From NCBI GenBank assembly GCA_029582165.1, contig CM055883.1:22842001-22906000 (forward strand): a DNA stretch of 64,000 nucleotides. Direction: 5' to 3'. The notes under the pieces are model-generated. The model was given only the letters and a program-made list of their open reading frames with translations, made no database searches and had not been told where the DNA came from. Both the position numbers and the translations under genes were made by a program. This document shows, in pieces, positions 34,363-48,402 of the stretch. This stretch comes from Portulaca oleracea (lineage: Eukaryota > Streptophyta > Magnoliopsida > Caryophyllales > Portulacaceae). Position 1 is the first letter of the stretch, and each line of letters opens with the position of its first letter.

Positions 34363-37300
34363 ATGGCCAGGCTGACGTCGGAGCTCATAGCAGAAGGATC
34401 ACCATCGTTGGACCCCCAATTCGACGTCGTTTCGCTCTTCAACTATTGCCGCTCCAACGTCCATGGCTTCCCTGCTTCCGCTACTCCTTCTCACTTTTCT
34501 GTTCGCCAGGTCTCTCATCTCTATCTGCAAACTTTCAAATTCATCCATTTTCCTTGTGTTATTCATCCCAATTGTTATGATGCTACACCTTGGACTACTA
34601 CTGGATCCTTCATGGTGTTAAATTGTATTGAAAAATTCATCAATTTATCAATCACTTTATCAATATTATCACAAAATTCATCTATAGTTTTAAATTTAAC
34701 AACATTTTACACAAATTCATTATGTAAAAATTGACTTGTATGTTTGGCAGTGGGTTCCCAATTTTCTAGTGTTTGGTACAAAAAAGGGGGAGAAATAATT
34801 TCCAAAGAAAATTATCTTCCGTTAAAGGAAGGAAATTGACTCTGTTAAAGGAAGGAAATTGACTTCCTTTGTTCAACCTAGAAAAATATTTTCTGCCTTT
34901 GATTGTTGGATCTGTTTTTCAAAGGAACTTTATAATATGACAGCGTTGATCATGAAAGTATAAATAAGAATTTTGAACTCTTTATTTAAAAAAAAGGTTT
35001 TCACAACATGTATGATGACTATTGTTGACATTTTTCACTGCTAATCTGACTGAAATTTAAGAGTGGAACTCAACTTCAACTGTTTGGCTCGAAATTTTCT
35101 AGTCGGATAGAATTGATTAAAAAAAGCTCGATATGAATTTTGAGCTCAAAATATTTTTATCTACTAACATATATCGCCACATATATTAACTTTTGTGCCG
35201 CTAAAATTAACTGAAACTTTAAAGCAAATTTAAATTCAACTTTTTGAATCGAAACTTTATGATATGATAGGATGGAGTAAAAAAAGCATGAATATGAATT
35301 TTGGGCTCCAAATATTTTCATTTACGACATAAATCGCCAATTATGTCAGACATTTTTTGCTGCTAAACCTGATTGAAACTTAAGAGCAAAGTTCAATTTC
35401 AATGGTTTGGCTCGATTGCTCGAAAGTTTATAATAATACAATAGAATTGATTAAAAAAAGCTCAAATATGAATTTTGAGCTCAAAATATTTTTATCTGAT
35501 AACATATATTAACACATACACCAATACTTTTTTCCGCTAAAACTAACTAAAACTTTAAAGCATAATTCAAATTTAGCTATTTGAATCGAAACGTTATAAT
35601 ATGTTATGATGGAGTGAAAAAAGTTCAAGTATGAATTTTGAGTTCCAAATATTTTCATTTTTAACATATATTGCCACTTATGTCGACATATATTGTCATT
35701 TTCCAAAAAACAGTTTGTCTCCTTCCAAACAAGAGAAAGTTTGACATGGAAAGCTATTTTCCTTGGAAACTATTTCCACCAAAATCATTTTCTTTCAAAC
35801 CAAACGCACTCCTAATGCATGTGGTGGACCTAGGTAGGCCCTCCACAATGTGCGGTATACTTTGCGCTTTTTATTGCATCAAGAGAAGACTTGTCAACAG
35901 TAATCCTGTTTAGTTGTGTAAGAAAGCTTGCAAGAGTTGAAGGCATCCCTTCTGAAGGTTGGTAACCGAACACAAGATCCAAAACAATGAACAATAAACC
36001 AGCCACAATCGCATATTTATTTGCTGCAAGGGCATAGAAAGAGGGAAAAAGGGTTCTCAAGGGAGCAGATTGCAGACCCATTGTCAATATAAGAACAGAA
36101 ATGGGGATAAGATCTTGACTCTCTCACCCATATGTACCATTTGTCGTAGAATGAATCCACCCAAATCCTTCTTCACAATATTTAGTGCAAATTACACGTC
36201 TCCAAATGATGGATTTCTCATTGACGAGTCTCCTTAACCATTTAATCCTCCGTTTCATATTATCTGTCACTTTAACTAAACTTTTTTTGTTCTACAATAT
36301 TTGTCATTTTACAATTTCAATGACACACTGATTACTAGCTTACCAGTTTTGCCCCTTGTTCATTACTTTTCGTCCGTCTCTCACTAATATCTATGCTCAT
36401 TAATTATAGCACATAGTCATTTGTTTTCAACTACTATGTTTTTTAGTGAAATATTGATACTCCCCCAGAAGTCCGAAATGACTAATAATATGGAACGGAG
36501 GGAGTACCAAGCAAGGCTTCAATGGAAATTCTTTGGTCTCTAACACCCGGCCCTTCATAAAACTTGTGGAGCTTATGATAAAATTTATTCTGTTATTGGT
36601 AACATTATTGTGTTGTTTGTGTGATCATTTGAGACTGTGTGATAATCTCAAGTCTAATTGGTTACTTATATGGAGTAGTTTGGGCATGGGCAATCAAATC
36701 CAACATTCTTATTGGAAGTTAGTGTGAATGGGTTCATGATGCGGTATGTATTGAGAAAGAAACCTCCTGGAAAATTGCTTCCTTCTGCTCATGCTGTGGA
36801 GAGAGAATATCAGGTGACTCATACATCTTATGCTGCACTTTGTCCATAATTTTCAATGAGTTTTATGTTTATGTATGATTTTGCAGTCAAGGCTGTTGTT
36901 GGGAACTCATGTTATCCTTGGATTCTGGTTAAAACTGGACTTGTAGGTTTTACATGCACTGGGCACTCATACAGAAGTACCAGTTCCTAAGGTGTTTTGT
37001 TTGTGCACTGATCCCAATGTGATTGGAACATCATTCTACATTATGGAGTACCTGAATGGTCGCATATTTTTAGATCCAACCTTGCCGGTGCATATCTATC
37101 CTGTTAACTATAGCATGGATGAAGTTTGATGTAGCTCTTTGTCTGTAATCAAGTTTACGTCTGACCTGAGTGTGGTTGCTGGTTGACCATTGTTATTGAT
37201 TTTGTTAGGGTCTGGATGCGGCTAACAGAAATGCAATATATAGGGAATCTGCTCGAGCATTAGCTTCTGTGCATCAAGCTGATGTGGATGCGATTGGTCT

Positions 37301-40300
37301 TGGAAGGTTTGGGCGCCGTGACAACTATTGCAAGAGACAGGTAGTTAACTTCTACCACTGAATAAAGTTGATGTTGTCAGGGTATTATTGATGACCTTTT
37401 GGTTGCAACTAACGGCCTGCTGATTTCTCAGGCTCTAACAGTTTCCGAAAAAGTTGCAATCACTGTCCTGATTCAGTCTCCTTTTCTACAAATCGAATAC
37501 TTTGCTTTGCAAACAGCAACCATTTTTTTTTTGGCACCTCATATGGGTTCAACCTTCATGTAGAAGGAAACTTTCCTTATTAAGAGTTTGTTAACAGGTA
37601 GAGAGGTGGGGAAAACAGTATATGGCATCAACTGCAGGAGGTAAGCCACAGAGAAGCTCAAAGATGCTTGAGCTAATCAGCTGGCTGCACCGGAATATAC
37701 CTCCAGAAGATTCATCTCAGTCAGCAGGTGGTCTCGTACATGGAGACTTTCGAATTGATAATATTGTCTTCCATCCAACTGAGGTTTGGCGCTTTTTGTG
37801 AAGTCAATGTTTTGTTGGTATTGATTTGTGATAGTCCTCAAACAGTGGTATTTGTAGTTTGACTTATGCAGTGATATTGTAAAAGCATAACATCAATTTC
37901 ATAATAGGAACAAGCATCCCTTTTTTTTGTCTATATTTTGTGCTAGTCTTCATAAATTCAAAAGGTGGAACATGAGTGAAATAGTTCTTGGATACCGCAG
38001 GATCGAGTGATTGGAGTTCTGGACTGGGAATTATCTACACTCGGAAACCAGATGTGTGATGTTGCTTACAGCTGTTTGGTAATAAACATAGAGCTTTTCC
38101 CACCTCCTTTATAATTACCATTAGTGGTTGAGTTTATGATGAAGCTAATTAACTTTTGTTTTTGCTGTATATGATATTGTTCCTATAGTATTCTCCCATT
38201 TTATTCAGTGCCCCCTTCCCCTGCTGTGGTAGAAGTGAAGCAGTGATATCTAATAACTTATTATGCAGCACTATATTGTGGATACTGGGATTGATAAAAT
38301 TGGAGAGGGCAAAGGATTGGAAGAAACAGGAATCCCAGTGGGGATCCCATCAATGGCTGAGTATGTAGCAGAGTATTGCACTGCAGCGGTAAGATATGCT
38401 GTTTTATGTTTTCATTCGTTTGTTATTTTAGAGGCTCCTTTAGAGGGACTGTACTAGGGATTATTGTTGTTGTTGAAGTCATTTTTGATGCTCCCGTCAT
38501 TGATACTTTCTTTTTTGGTGCTTCTTAGTTCAGTGCTAAGGGGTAATTGGTCTCTGTTGTGTGCTTCTTGTGGAAAAAAACTTTGATTACCTATGACTTA
38601 GCCGTTAGACATGAATTGGAGCGTCTTGGAGATTTTAAGTGCTCAAACCCTAAAATACAATAATCCAATTGGAACAACAAAATTTACCTGCTTAATAAAG
38701 CATCTTCCCCCGGGTTCATCTTTTTGAACTTGTGGTAATAGTGAAATTTAAGGATTATAGATGCTTAACCTACTTGTCATCTTTGAATTGAGTTTGTGTT
38801 GCCCTTGAATGTACTTCAAGCCTTGTGATCAGAATGCAGCATGAACCCATTAGCCACCAAATAGTGACTGTTGTGCTCCAAACACCTAAATGATGGAAAA
38901 GAAATCCTTATCATAGTTGGAACTTGGAATACTTCCTCGCTGAGTCAATCAGCCTCTCATTAAAGTATGAGATAAAGTATAAGATGTGAATACCTTCTCT
39001 AGTGATGACTCCAATGATGCTAACCCCAGAACCACTTGTCAAAGCATATATGAGCCTACACTGGAGCTTGAGTCATTGTCTCTTCGATAGTTTCTAAGGC
39101 CTTTTGATCCTTGGAATTCCATATGGAGCTTGAACTCTTGATCACTTTCTGCATAGGGGTCATGATGTTGCTACACATCTTAATGAATCTCCTGTGAAAG
39201 GATGACAAACGATGGAAACTTCATACATCATGAATATTCTTTGGAGTTGGCCATGATCTATTGCTACCATTCTAACTCTCATCTACTTTTATACCTTGAG
39301 TCGTGACTACTTGCGACAAGAATGTAACTTCCTCCACAAAGAATGAGCACTTCTGTATGTTCCTATATAACTTCTCCCTTTATAGTACATTCATAATTTG
39401 TTTTAGTTGATCAAAATTATCCATCTTAGATTGACTATAGCTCCGGGTGTCACTAAAGTAAACCACCACAAATCTCCGATTGGATGGCCTAAATACTTGA
39501 TTCATCAACTTCATGAAGGTACTTAGCATTTCTCAACCCAAATGGCATCACTAACGATTCATATAGGGCTAGACTTGGCAATCAGGTCACCTTGTTTGAG
39601 TTTGGGTGGACTTTGGGTCAGCCTTCTCCTCTTGGTTGAGGTTCTGTTTTGGGTGAAGGTCGCTGAACTTATTAGAGTTGGTCGAGTCTATAATCTGTTT
39701 GCTTTGATTCGGGTAAAGCCATATCCTTACCTAAATGCCCAAATAACCTCCCATCCCACACGCTTCTCCCAAACTTAGAAGTCTCTAAAAGATGTCCGTG
39801 GGATACACAACTTAGACCCTCTAAATAGAAAACCATCATAGAGTATGAATTTCAACATGCGCTAGCTAAGAAAACTATGTAGACAGGGCCGAAATAAGGA
39901 AATGAAGAATAATCATCCTTTAGTTTGTTGAAGCCTAGAACTATCACTTTCATTATGTGAAGAAGACAACAAATACAACTTAAAGCATTAGCGGCCTTGT
40001 TCTTAGTGACAACTTATGCTTGAGCATAGAGGAATAGTATCTAAGATATTCAACCCCCCTATCTTGAAGAGGATTGATCCTATCCAATACTTGAGGGCTT
40101 CATGGTCGGAGTACACAACAAACTCCTCAGGTAGGAGATAATACCTCCAATGGCAAAGAAGCTGAAGTGTGGCATACGACTCTTTCTCAAAGGTTGTGTA
40201 CTTAGTCCTCCTGGGTTCATTTAACTTTCTCTAAATAATGTTATAAACAACGTTTAGCCAACAACTTCTTCCATCACCACCATGGTAGTCCCATGAGGCT

Positions 40301-43300
40301 CCTTCTCCCTGATCAGATAGCCCCACGCGTATACAACTGGGTTGTTGCATCTCCGACTTGTCCCCCTTATTCTAATCTCGATCCTTTCTCTTAATTTTAT
40401 TTACCATGTGCCACTCTTTCTCTCTCATTTGCAAGGTTGGAAGTTGGGAGTTGGGGTTGAGTGGTCGAATGGAAGACGCTCAGGCAAAAGACAAGCAGTA
40501 GAAGAAAGAAGAGAGGGTGTGAAATAGAAATGGGATATATATGGGTGATGAGGAGTAAATAAGTTTTTTTTTTTTTTTTTTTTTTTTGGGGGGGGGGGGG
40601 GGGGTTGGTGTGGGTTTTCAATTTGCTGCCAACTCTTTGCCCCTTCGTTTTATTTATTTTTTCATTCCTTCCTTGTCCTCTACTCCAATTTATTGTAACT
40701 CTCACTAGTAACCTATTTTCCCCTAATAACCCACATAATCCGTATTTAGCTTAATACTCCCCTATTATTAATTCTAGTAAAAAAAAAGTTAAATAAATAA
40801 CATAGAGTAACTTAAGCATACAATATTAATAGTGACTTTAAAATTAGTATTCTAATCACAAAGGTTAGTAGTATTGTAATCAGAAAGGTTAGTCTCTTAA
40901 ACACATAGATAAAGATTTCGGATCTTGCACTAGTAGTCGTAGGTGACTTAGAAGGGACTGAAAGACTGCAAATATTTGAAGTAGAAACACTCGAACATGG
41001 CATGCTACCAAAAATCATTAGAGCTGTGAGGGGTGGACTTGGTTTGGTTCTGGATTGGCAATTTGTCTAACTCTCTAGTGAGATGATCTAACTTAGTGTT
41101 GTACCTGCCTACCAAGGATAGTGTACAATCAAGGACACTAAGAAGACTTGATCAAACTTGTAGATACTTGTACCTGGATGGATTGGCTTTGACTTTGGCC
41201 TCACAAATGACCTTATTTACTTGTCTTGGATTTGACATCATAGAACCTTTTCCCTTTAAGGACTTAGCTCCTGAAATTAGAAGGCCCTAGGTTAGCCTTG
41301 AGCCTGAGTGATCAAGCTTTACAAAACTAGAATTCTAAAAGATCCTTTTCAAATCAGTTTGGACCTTATTTTTCCAGGGTCCTTAGCTATGATGGTTACC
41401 ATTCATTGACTGTCCTAGTGTACATTGCGCATTAAAGCGGCTGCTGTCTAGTTTTTTTCCTTTCTTTTTCTCCCACTTCTTTTGAGAATGGGAAAAGTGG
41501 AGTAAAACAAGAGGGCATATTTGGTTTGGATGTAGCAGGTGTTCCTTTTCCTTTAATGGCTAAGAGAAGATAATGGACCCTTGTTTGAATTTCAAAGAGG
41601 CTATCTATATTGGACCCTTGATCAAAAACTGGCAAGTGCTTACTACTCCCAATATATCTTTTTAGCCAAACCCAATGTAGATTAAATTTAAATGGTATTG
41701 ACAAAACTAATTTTCTTAGCTATTATGATGGTAGACAGTTGGTACAGAATAAAGTAAAGGATTAAGGATGTCTACTAGTGCACAATATTGTTTTATGTAA
41801 CAATGTCTGATGAGGGCAGTAATTAATAGGAGGAGGCATTCAGAACAAGTAGTGAGTAAGGATGAGGCATGAGTGTTTCAAAATAATCCTTTTTCCTTGT
41901 GCCTTACTTATGAGCGTAGTTGACAGTAAAAGTAATTACATGATTATGCTGAATTTTGGTTTGCTGCAATTTTTGAACTCCAGGGGAAACCTTGGCCTGT
42001 TGCTCATTGGAAGTTTTACATTGCTTTGTCCCTGTTCCGTGCTGCAGCTATTCATGCTGGTATTTATAACAGATGGATCATGGTACAATCTTTCATTCAA
42101 TTTTACTGGATCTAAATCACTTTGGTGGCTTCGAATTATTTTGTTTATTGCAATGCGCTATAGTTGTCTGCTGCACCAAATTCAGGGCAATGCTTCAGGA
42201 GGAGAGAGAGCTATGCATGCTGGAAGGAAAGCTGATATTCTTGTGGACTGTGCATGGTCTTTCATTGCTAAAACAGCTGTTCTTCCAGAGCAGCCTCCAG
42301 CTGGTATGTTCTAGCTGAGCCTGTTGCCCCCCAAGGAAGTATTTAGTGTACTTAGGTCCTTTTCATTGCTTCTGACTTCAGACTAGCTAAATCAGGTTGA
42401 CGAACTGCCAAAGCGATACTGCAATGAAACAGTAGAAATGGCCTGCAAAGCCCTTGGAAAAGAACCCACCTTGTGTATGATGTGAAATTGCAAAATTGCT
42501 CTTGCGTAATTTCCCGCTTCCCTTCTAGCCCTGGTTGCCCTAAGTCGCTGGCAATATCTCTTGGTATCAATAGACCTAGTTTCTGTCTGCTGTATAGCCT
42601 CATCACTGGAGACTATAGTGATGGGCAGTAAACTCTTTGCTAATTCCTTGGCTGTTCCTTGCGCTATCATGCTATCCCTATTTCTCAAATGTGGGATATG
42701 GCTTTCACTCTTCTGCATTTATTTTATTTTATTTATTTTTTTCCTGCTTCAAGAGATGGAGTAGGGCGTCTTCACTGTTGTGTGCCTAAGAAAAATCATG
42801 GAAAGAACGAAAACGGGAGAATATTGAAGAATGGTCAACAGCTCTTGTAATCCGAACAGGGTTTTGGTGGCTGATTTGGCAACTAAATTTGATTGTTTCA
42901 ACTTTTTGGGAAAATTAGGTGTATAGTGAGGAAAGAGGACATTCATTTGGGACTTGGTGAAGAAAGACTAAAAACTGCTTAAGAAACTGTGATTTCTTTG
43001 ATTAAAAACGAGTAAATTACATTTACCCTACCTGACCTTTGTGGTAATAATTTTTGCACACCCGACATTTGTGAAATAATTTTCACCTTACCTGACATTA
43101 AGTGTTCATAAATTTAAACCTCCTAAGATATTTTATAATTGATTTTTGTTGGATTTTCCGGCGTAACATTAAAAAGATAAATATCAATCGACTTTTTTAC
43201 CCTTGATATTAATTCATATGACTTTCAATTAAATATGAATTGACGTTTTTACCCTTAATATTAATTCATATGACATTAACAGAGGAGTATTGAAGAGGAG

Positions 43301-44374
43301 GAGTGTGAGAGGAATCGACTGTTGGTGTTTTCTTTTTGGAGTTTCGACACACCTTTTTCCATACAAAACAATGAAAGGGTCATTTAAGTCATTTCCTTCT
43401 CAATATTATGGGCAACATGGTACATTCACATAATCATATAGGAGCATTATTTTATGTTCTCATTTCTGATGAGAAGTAACCAGATTTTGCCACTAAAAAT
43501 CACTTTCACTTAATGTCAGGTAAGGTGAAAATTATTACACAAATGTCGGTTGTGCAAAAATTATTACCATAAATGTCAGGTAGGGTAAATGTAATTTACT
43601 CGCTTAAAAACCGGGTTGCTTTCTGGGATTCAGGTTGCATAAGAAAATAAGGAGTTAATTACATTTACCCTGCCTGACTTATGTGGTAATAATTTTTGCA
43701 CACCCGGCATTTGAGAAATAATTTTCACCCTTCCTAACATTTAAGTGGTCATAAATTTAAAGCCCCTCGGGTATGTTATAATTGATTTTTTATTGACTTT
43801 TCCGGTGAACTGTAAAAAGATAAATATGAAGTGACCTTTATACCCTTGTTATTATTTCCTTTGACTTTCAATTAAATGTGAAATGACTTTTTTACCCTTA
43901 GTATTAATTGTTATGGCATTTTAAAACCTAACCACTCCACTGATTCCTTTGATTCCTCTCCCCGGCCCCCCCTCCCATACAGAAAATGAAAACCTAACCC
44001 CTCCCAAACCACCATGTCTGTCTTCTACTGTCCAACATAGTCTTTTCCTTCTCAAATTAAAGGGCAGCATTGTAATTTCACATAGTGATATAGGGGTATT
44101 ATTGTATTTTTCCATTTTCGGTGACAAGTTACCAGATTCTAACACTAAAAATCTCTTTCACTAAATGTCAGGTAGGGTGAAAAATATTTCCCAAATGTCG
44201 GGTGTGCAAAAATTATTACCGCATATGTCAGGTAGGGTAAATGTAATTAACTCGAAAATAAGTTATCACCTTAATTTCGGCTATGACTTATTCATTGGCG
44301 GACCTAGACATTCAATTTAGGGGTGTCTAGTATACTTGTTACCATACAAGCGATTTCAAAAAACTGAAATAAAT

Positions 44375-44406
<32 letters not shown>

Positions 44407-47400
44407 TATTTATATCTTAAACTTATACTCTTGCATTGGAAGAGTTGAAGCTAAGACATGAGTTATCAACCAGTTTATACCCTTGATATTTGAACATCCT
44501 TAGTCTTAACCCATGCATCTGAAGAATGAGAAATAGATTAACATGTTTGCACATATCCATTTGATTGTAACACTCAAAGTTCTATCGCAAAGTACTCCCT
44601 CTATTCCATATTAATTGTCATTTTTTTGATTGTCACGGTCTCCAGTGTCACTCTTTGTTTGATATTTTCTTATACAATATCTTATGAACAATTGCAATAT
44701 TACAATTTACGACAGTATTTTTCATAATGAATCTAATGGTATTAATTCCTTAGTTTTATGTAACAAGTTATTGTATATATTGAGAAATTGTTAGTCAAAA
44801 TTTTTAAAGTTTGACTGCACGATTTCTGAAGACGACAATTAATATGGAATGGAGGGAGTACAATATTTTTTATGCTCATAGCTTGCCACTCCCAAAATTA
44901 AGTTGGAAGGGATACAAAGAAAATTCCTTTAGGGTGCTTTCGGGAATGATTTCAAGTATCACTTGGTAAGATGGAACATTCTGAAACAACCTCTCTCCGT
45001 AGGGTCTTGCGGTGAGATGTTTAAGGCTTTGCAATGTGGTTCTTCTCGGGAAGTGGTTGTGGAGGTTCATGAATGAGAAGGGTAATCTCCAGAGGAAGGT
45101 AATTGCAATCAAATATGGTGAGGTGGGCTCAGGGTGAGTACCCTTGAAGCCCAATGGTTCATATGGTTGCAGTCTTTGGAATTATATCGTTAACGGGTGG
45201 GAGTGCTTCTATCCACACGTTTCTTTTATTGTTGGCGATGGTTCTACCATTTCCTTTTGGCATGATTGTTGGTGCTTTCAAGCTCCTTTTAAGGATCTCG
45301 TCCTTGCTCTCTATGTTCTTTTAGCGGATAGAAATGCTTATGTGGCAGATTATCTGAAGCAATCTTAAGGATCAAATGTATGGTCTCCTATTTTTGTTCG
45401 GGATAGGTTTGCTGACGAGGCCTTGTTGGTTAGCTTCTTTAATACCCTAAATGTGGCCAAGTTTGGGGACTCTTCTTAAGACACAGTGAGATGGGTATTG
45501 AGTAAGAACGAAGATTTGTTTGTGAGCTCCTATTATTCATATTTTTGTAGTATGGATTCTTCTCAGTTGCATCTTTTGGAGGTTGGAGCTTTTCCACCTA
45601 TCATTATTTGGAAGTCTTATGCCCCTATCAAGGTTGCGTTTTTTTGTTTAGGAAGCAACAAAACACAACATTTTGACTTGCGATAATTTACAAAAAAACA
45701 GGGAGAATTGTGGCCAATAGGTGTAGCATGTGCCAGAGGGATCTTGAATCTCCAAATCATCTTTTGTTGCATTGTGACTTCGCCGGATCTCTTGGGATTT
45801 AGCACTGAGTTGTCTTGGTGTGCCTTGGGTTGTTTCCTATTATATTGAGAATCATCTCCTATCTTGGGAGAGTTTCTTTGGAAGAAAACCCGAGAAGAAG
45901 AAGGCCTTAGTTATTCCTCATGTGATTTTCTTGGGTTATTTGGAAGGAAAAGGAACCAAAGGGTATTTGAGGGGCTTGAGATCTCTCTTCAGAGACCGAA
46001 AGACAATTTTGTCAAGTCTCTCTTCTTTTGTGTTAATGGAAAGTTTAGCTCTTCCTTTTTGGATACGGTAGATTTTGTGGATAGTTTGTTTGTTGGTTTT
46101 ACATATTTTTGTATGGTGCTAATTGAGCATGAGTTCTTTATTTCTATTATCTTTTTTCTATAAAAAAAAGAGACTGAGTGAGAAAATTGGGAATGAATGT
46201 TGGCATACATATACCTAATTCATTGACTTACATTTTTTCTAAAATAATTTAGTAAGATAAACCAAAACAAAACTTGGAGAAACAAACGGAATGAACAAGA
46301 GCAAGTAACAAGGTTGATAAAGGCCACCACAGCCTCAAGGAATATGACATACATAAAGGATTAAATCCACCACTAGGTTAATAATAAACCCACCAAAGGT
46401 TGATAAAGATAATCGCCACAACCTTATAAAGGATTTAGCTTAAGAACAACTCCTATTGAAGGGATAAAGTTAAGATTTGTAGATAGAGAAAGCAAGCTTC
46501 ATTTCATATATTCATCATAGTTCTAGTTATAAATGAGCTTCAACGGGGCTTATATGGACATTCCTTCCTCTCTTGCTTTCATTACAAAGCTGATTTGATA
46601 GTCCTAGGAATATAAATAAAACAATAAAGCATAAAGGAGTTCTTGAAGTGGCCTAAACAAAATAGGAAATACAGTAGCAAAGTTTGTATGCATCCTTTGT
46701 TTTCCTCTACAACATGGCCGACTAACACACATCAAAAGCAGGGGCGGGGCCAGAATGTTTCATTAGGGTGGGCCGTAATATGACAATTTTTATATGAAAT
46801 ATTTCACACAGAAATAACAAAATAAAAAGGAAAATATCAACTTATCAATGAGGCATCAAAACAAACAAAATATTAATTTCTCTTAATAATATTAATAAGT
46901 ATTATGAAATCGGTTCATACGGTTGATATTATTCTTAAGAGAACATTTATTCATTTCTTTATAAAACATGTGAGAATATAAAATCTTTTTTTAAAATTAA
47001 TTAAAATCTAAAGGAAAACGTTGTTATTGAATATTCATGCAAAGTATAGAGGAATATACATGCTAAAAATTAAGGTACCCAACCAATAAGAAAAACAAAA
47101 ATAAGTTAATAAAAAAATATAGAAACAAAAAAATAAATAAAAAGAACAACACAGAGAGGGCTAGAGGGGCGTGGAGCGGTATCAAAGAATGAAAAATGGG
47201 CGCTTGCGAGGGGATTTGAACACGCGACCAATGAGACAGGGGAGACACGCCAATCTTTCACACAAGCTATTGCCAGTGAGCTACAACTATCTTTATGTTT
47301 AGTTCTGCAACATTTAATAGAAATCTAAAATCATAGACTGGGCCATGGCCCCCCTCAGCCCCCCCTTAAATCCGCCCCTGATCAAAAGGGCCTCCATAAG

Positions 47401-48366
47401 CTCCCAAATTTGCTTGGGAAAGACAAGGAACAAATGCCCGAAGTATGGATGAAAAAGGAAGTCATTTGCCTTTCCTAAAGAAGGAAAAAGCAAAAAGCTT
47501 GACAATGAAACCTTAAAAGTGACATTTAACTTTCTAAAAGGCGTCAAATTGAGCATGTTGCTATTTGAATTTGCAACTATAACTTTTCCAGATTGTAGAT
47601 TATGATTTTCCTCCCAATTTAGGCTCACAAATGACGCCAAACATATTTATATTAGCCTAAGTTATGCCCTTGCAAAGTTGGATGTGCTGTTGCACGGTTG
47701 AAACGTTTTGATGAATTGACCTCCTTAATGACTTCTAATGGCTTTCTAACCACTTCCATTGAAAGATAACATCACAAAACATAAGTATCAAGTGTGCCAA
47801 GTCATGACAACACTCTTAATCATATAGAAAATCGGCACGAAAGTTTATGCAAATTTAAGATGAAATCTGCATGGATGCAATGCTAATCTTCTTGGCCTTA
47901 TTCCTAAGCTCTTAAGGAGCTTGTTCCTAGAATGAATTAGGACCCTTTTGAAGGTCCTTTGGCCACTCCAATGGATGGCCTTTAAACCCTTCCAAGGTTC
48001 GAGATCCACCTTGAAATGATCGAAACTCCTAAGCTTGACTTGAATTTGCTTGATTTTTCCAAGGGAAGGGAAGGAAGCGTGGGGTGATTTAGTTAACATA
48101 GCCTTATAAATTTTGACCTCACCTCATATGTTTCACTTTGGGTTACTGCTAAACTGGCCACCCCTACTAAGTTTTTTGGGGTTTTTTAGGGTGGCCACTT
48201 GGTCCAACTAAGAAAATTTCCTCTCAACCATATTATTGTGTCACAATTTTTTCTTGGGGCACGAGTGGCTATGGGCTCCCCTATGACCCATCTTGATCTA
48301 CCTATAGGCTTATTTCTTGAACAAAAATTGCCACATAATAAAAAAAAACCAAGGTTTATATATATA

Positions 48367-48402
<36 letters not shown>

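Noticed and set aside
47211..47283. tRNA gene
   Set aside because: A/B-box-like motifs only; no acceptor or anticodon stem can be formed and the sequence is part of a hAT MITE.
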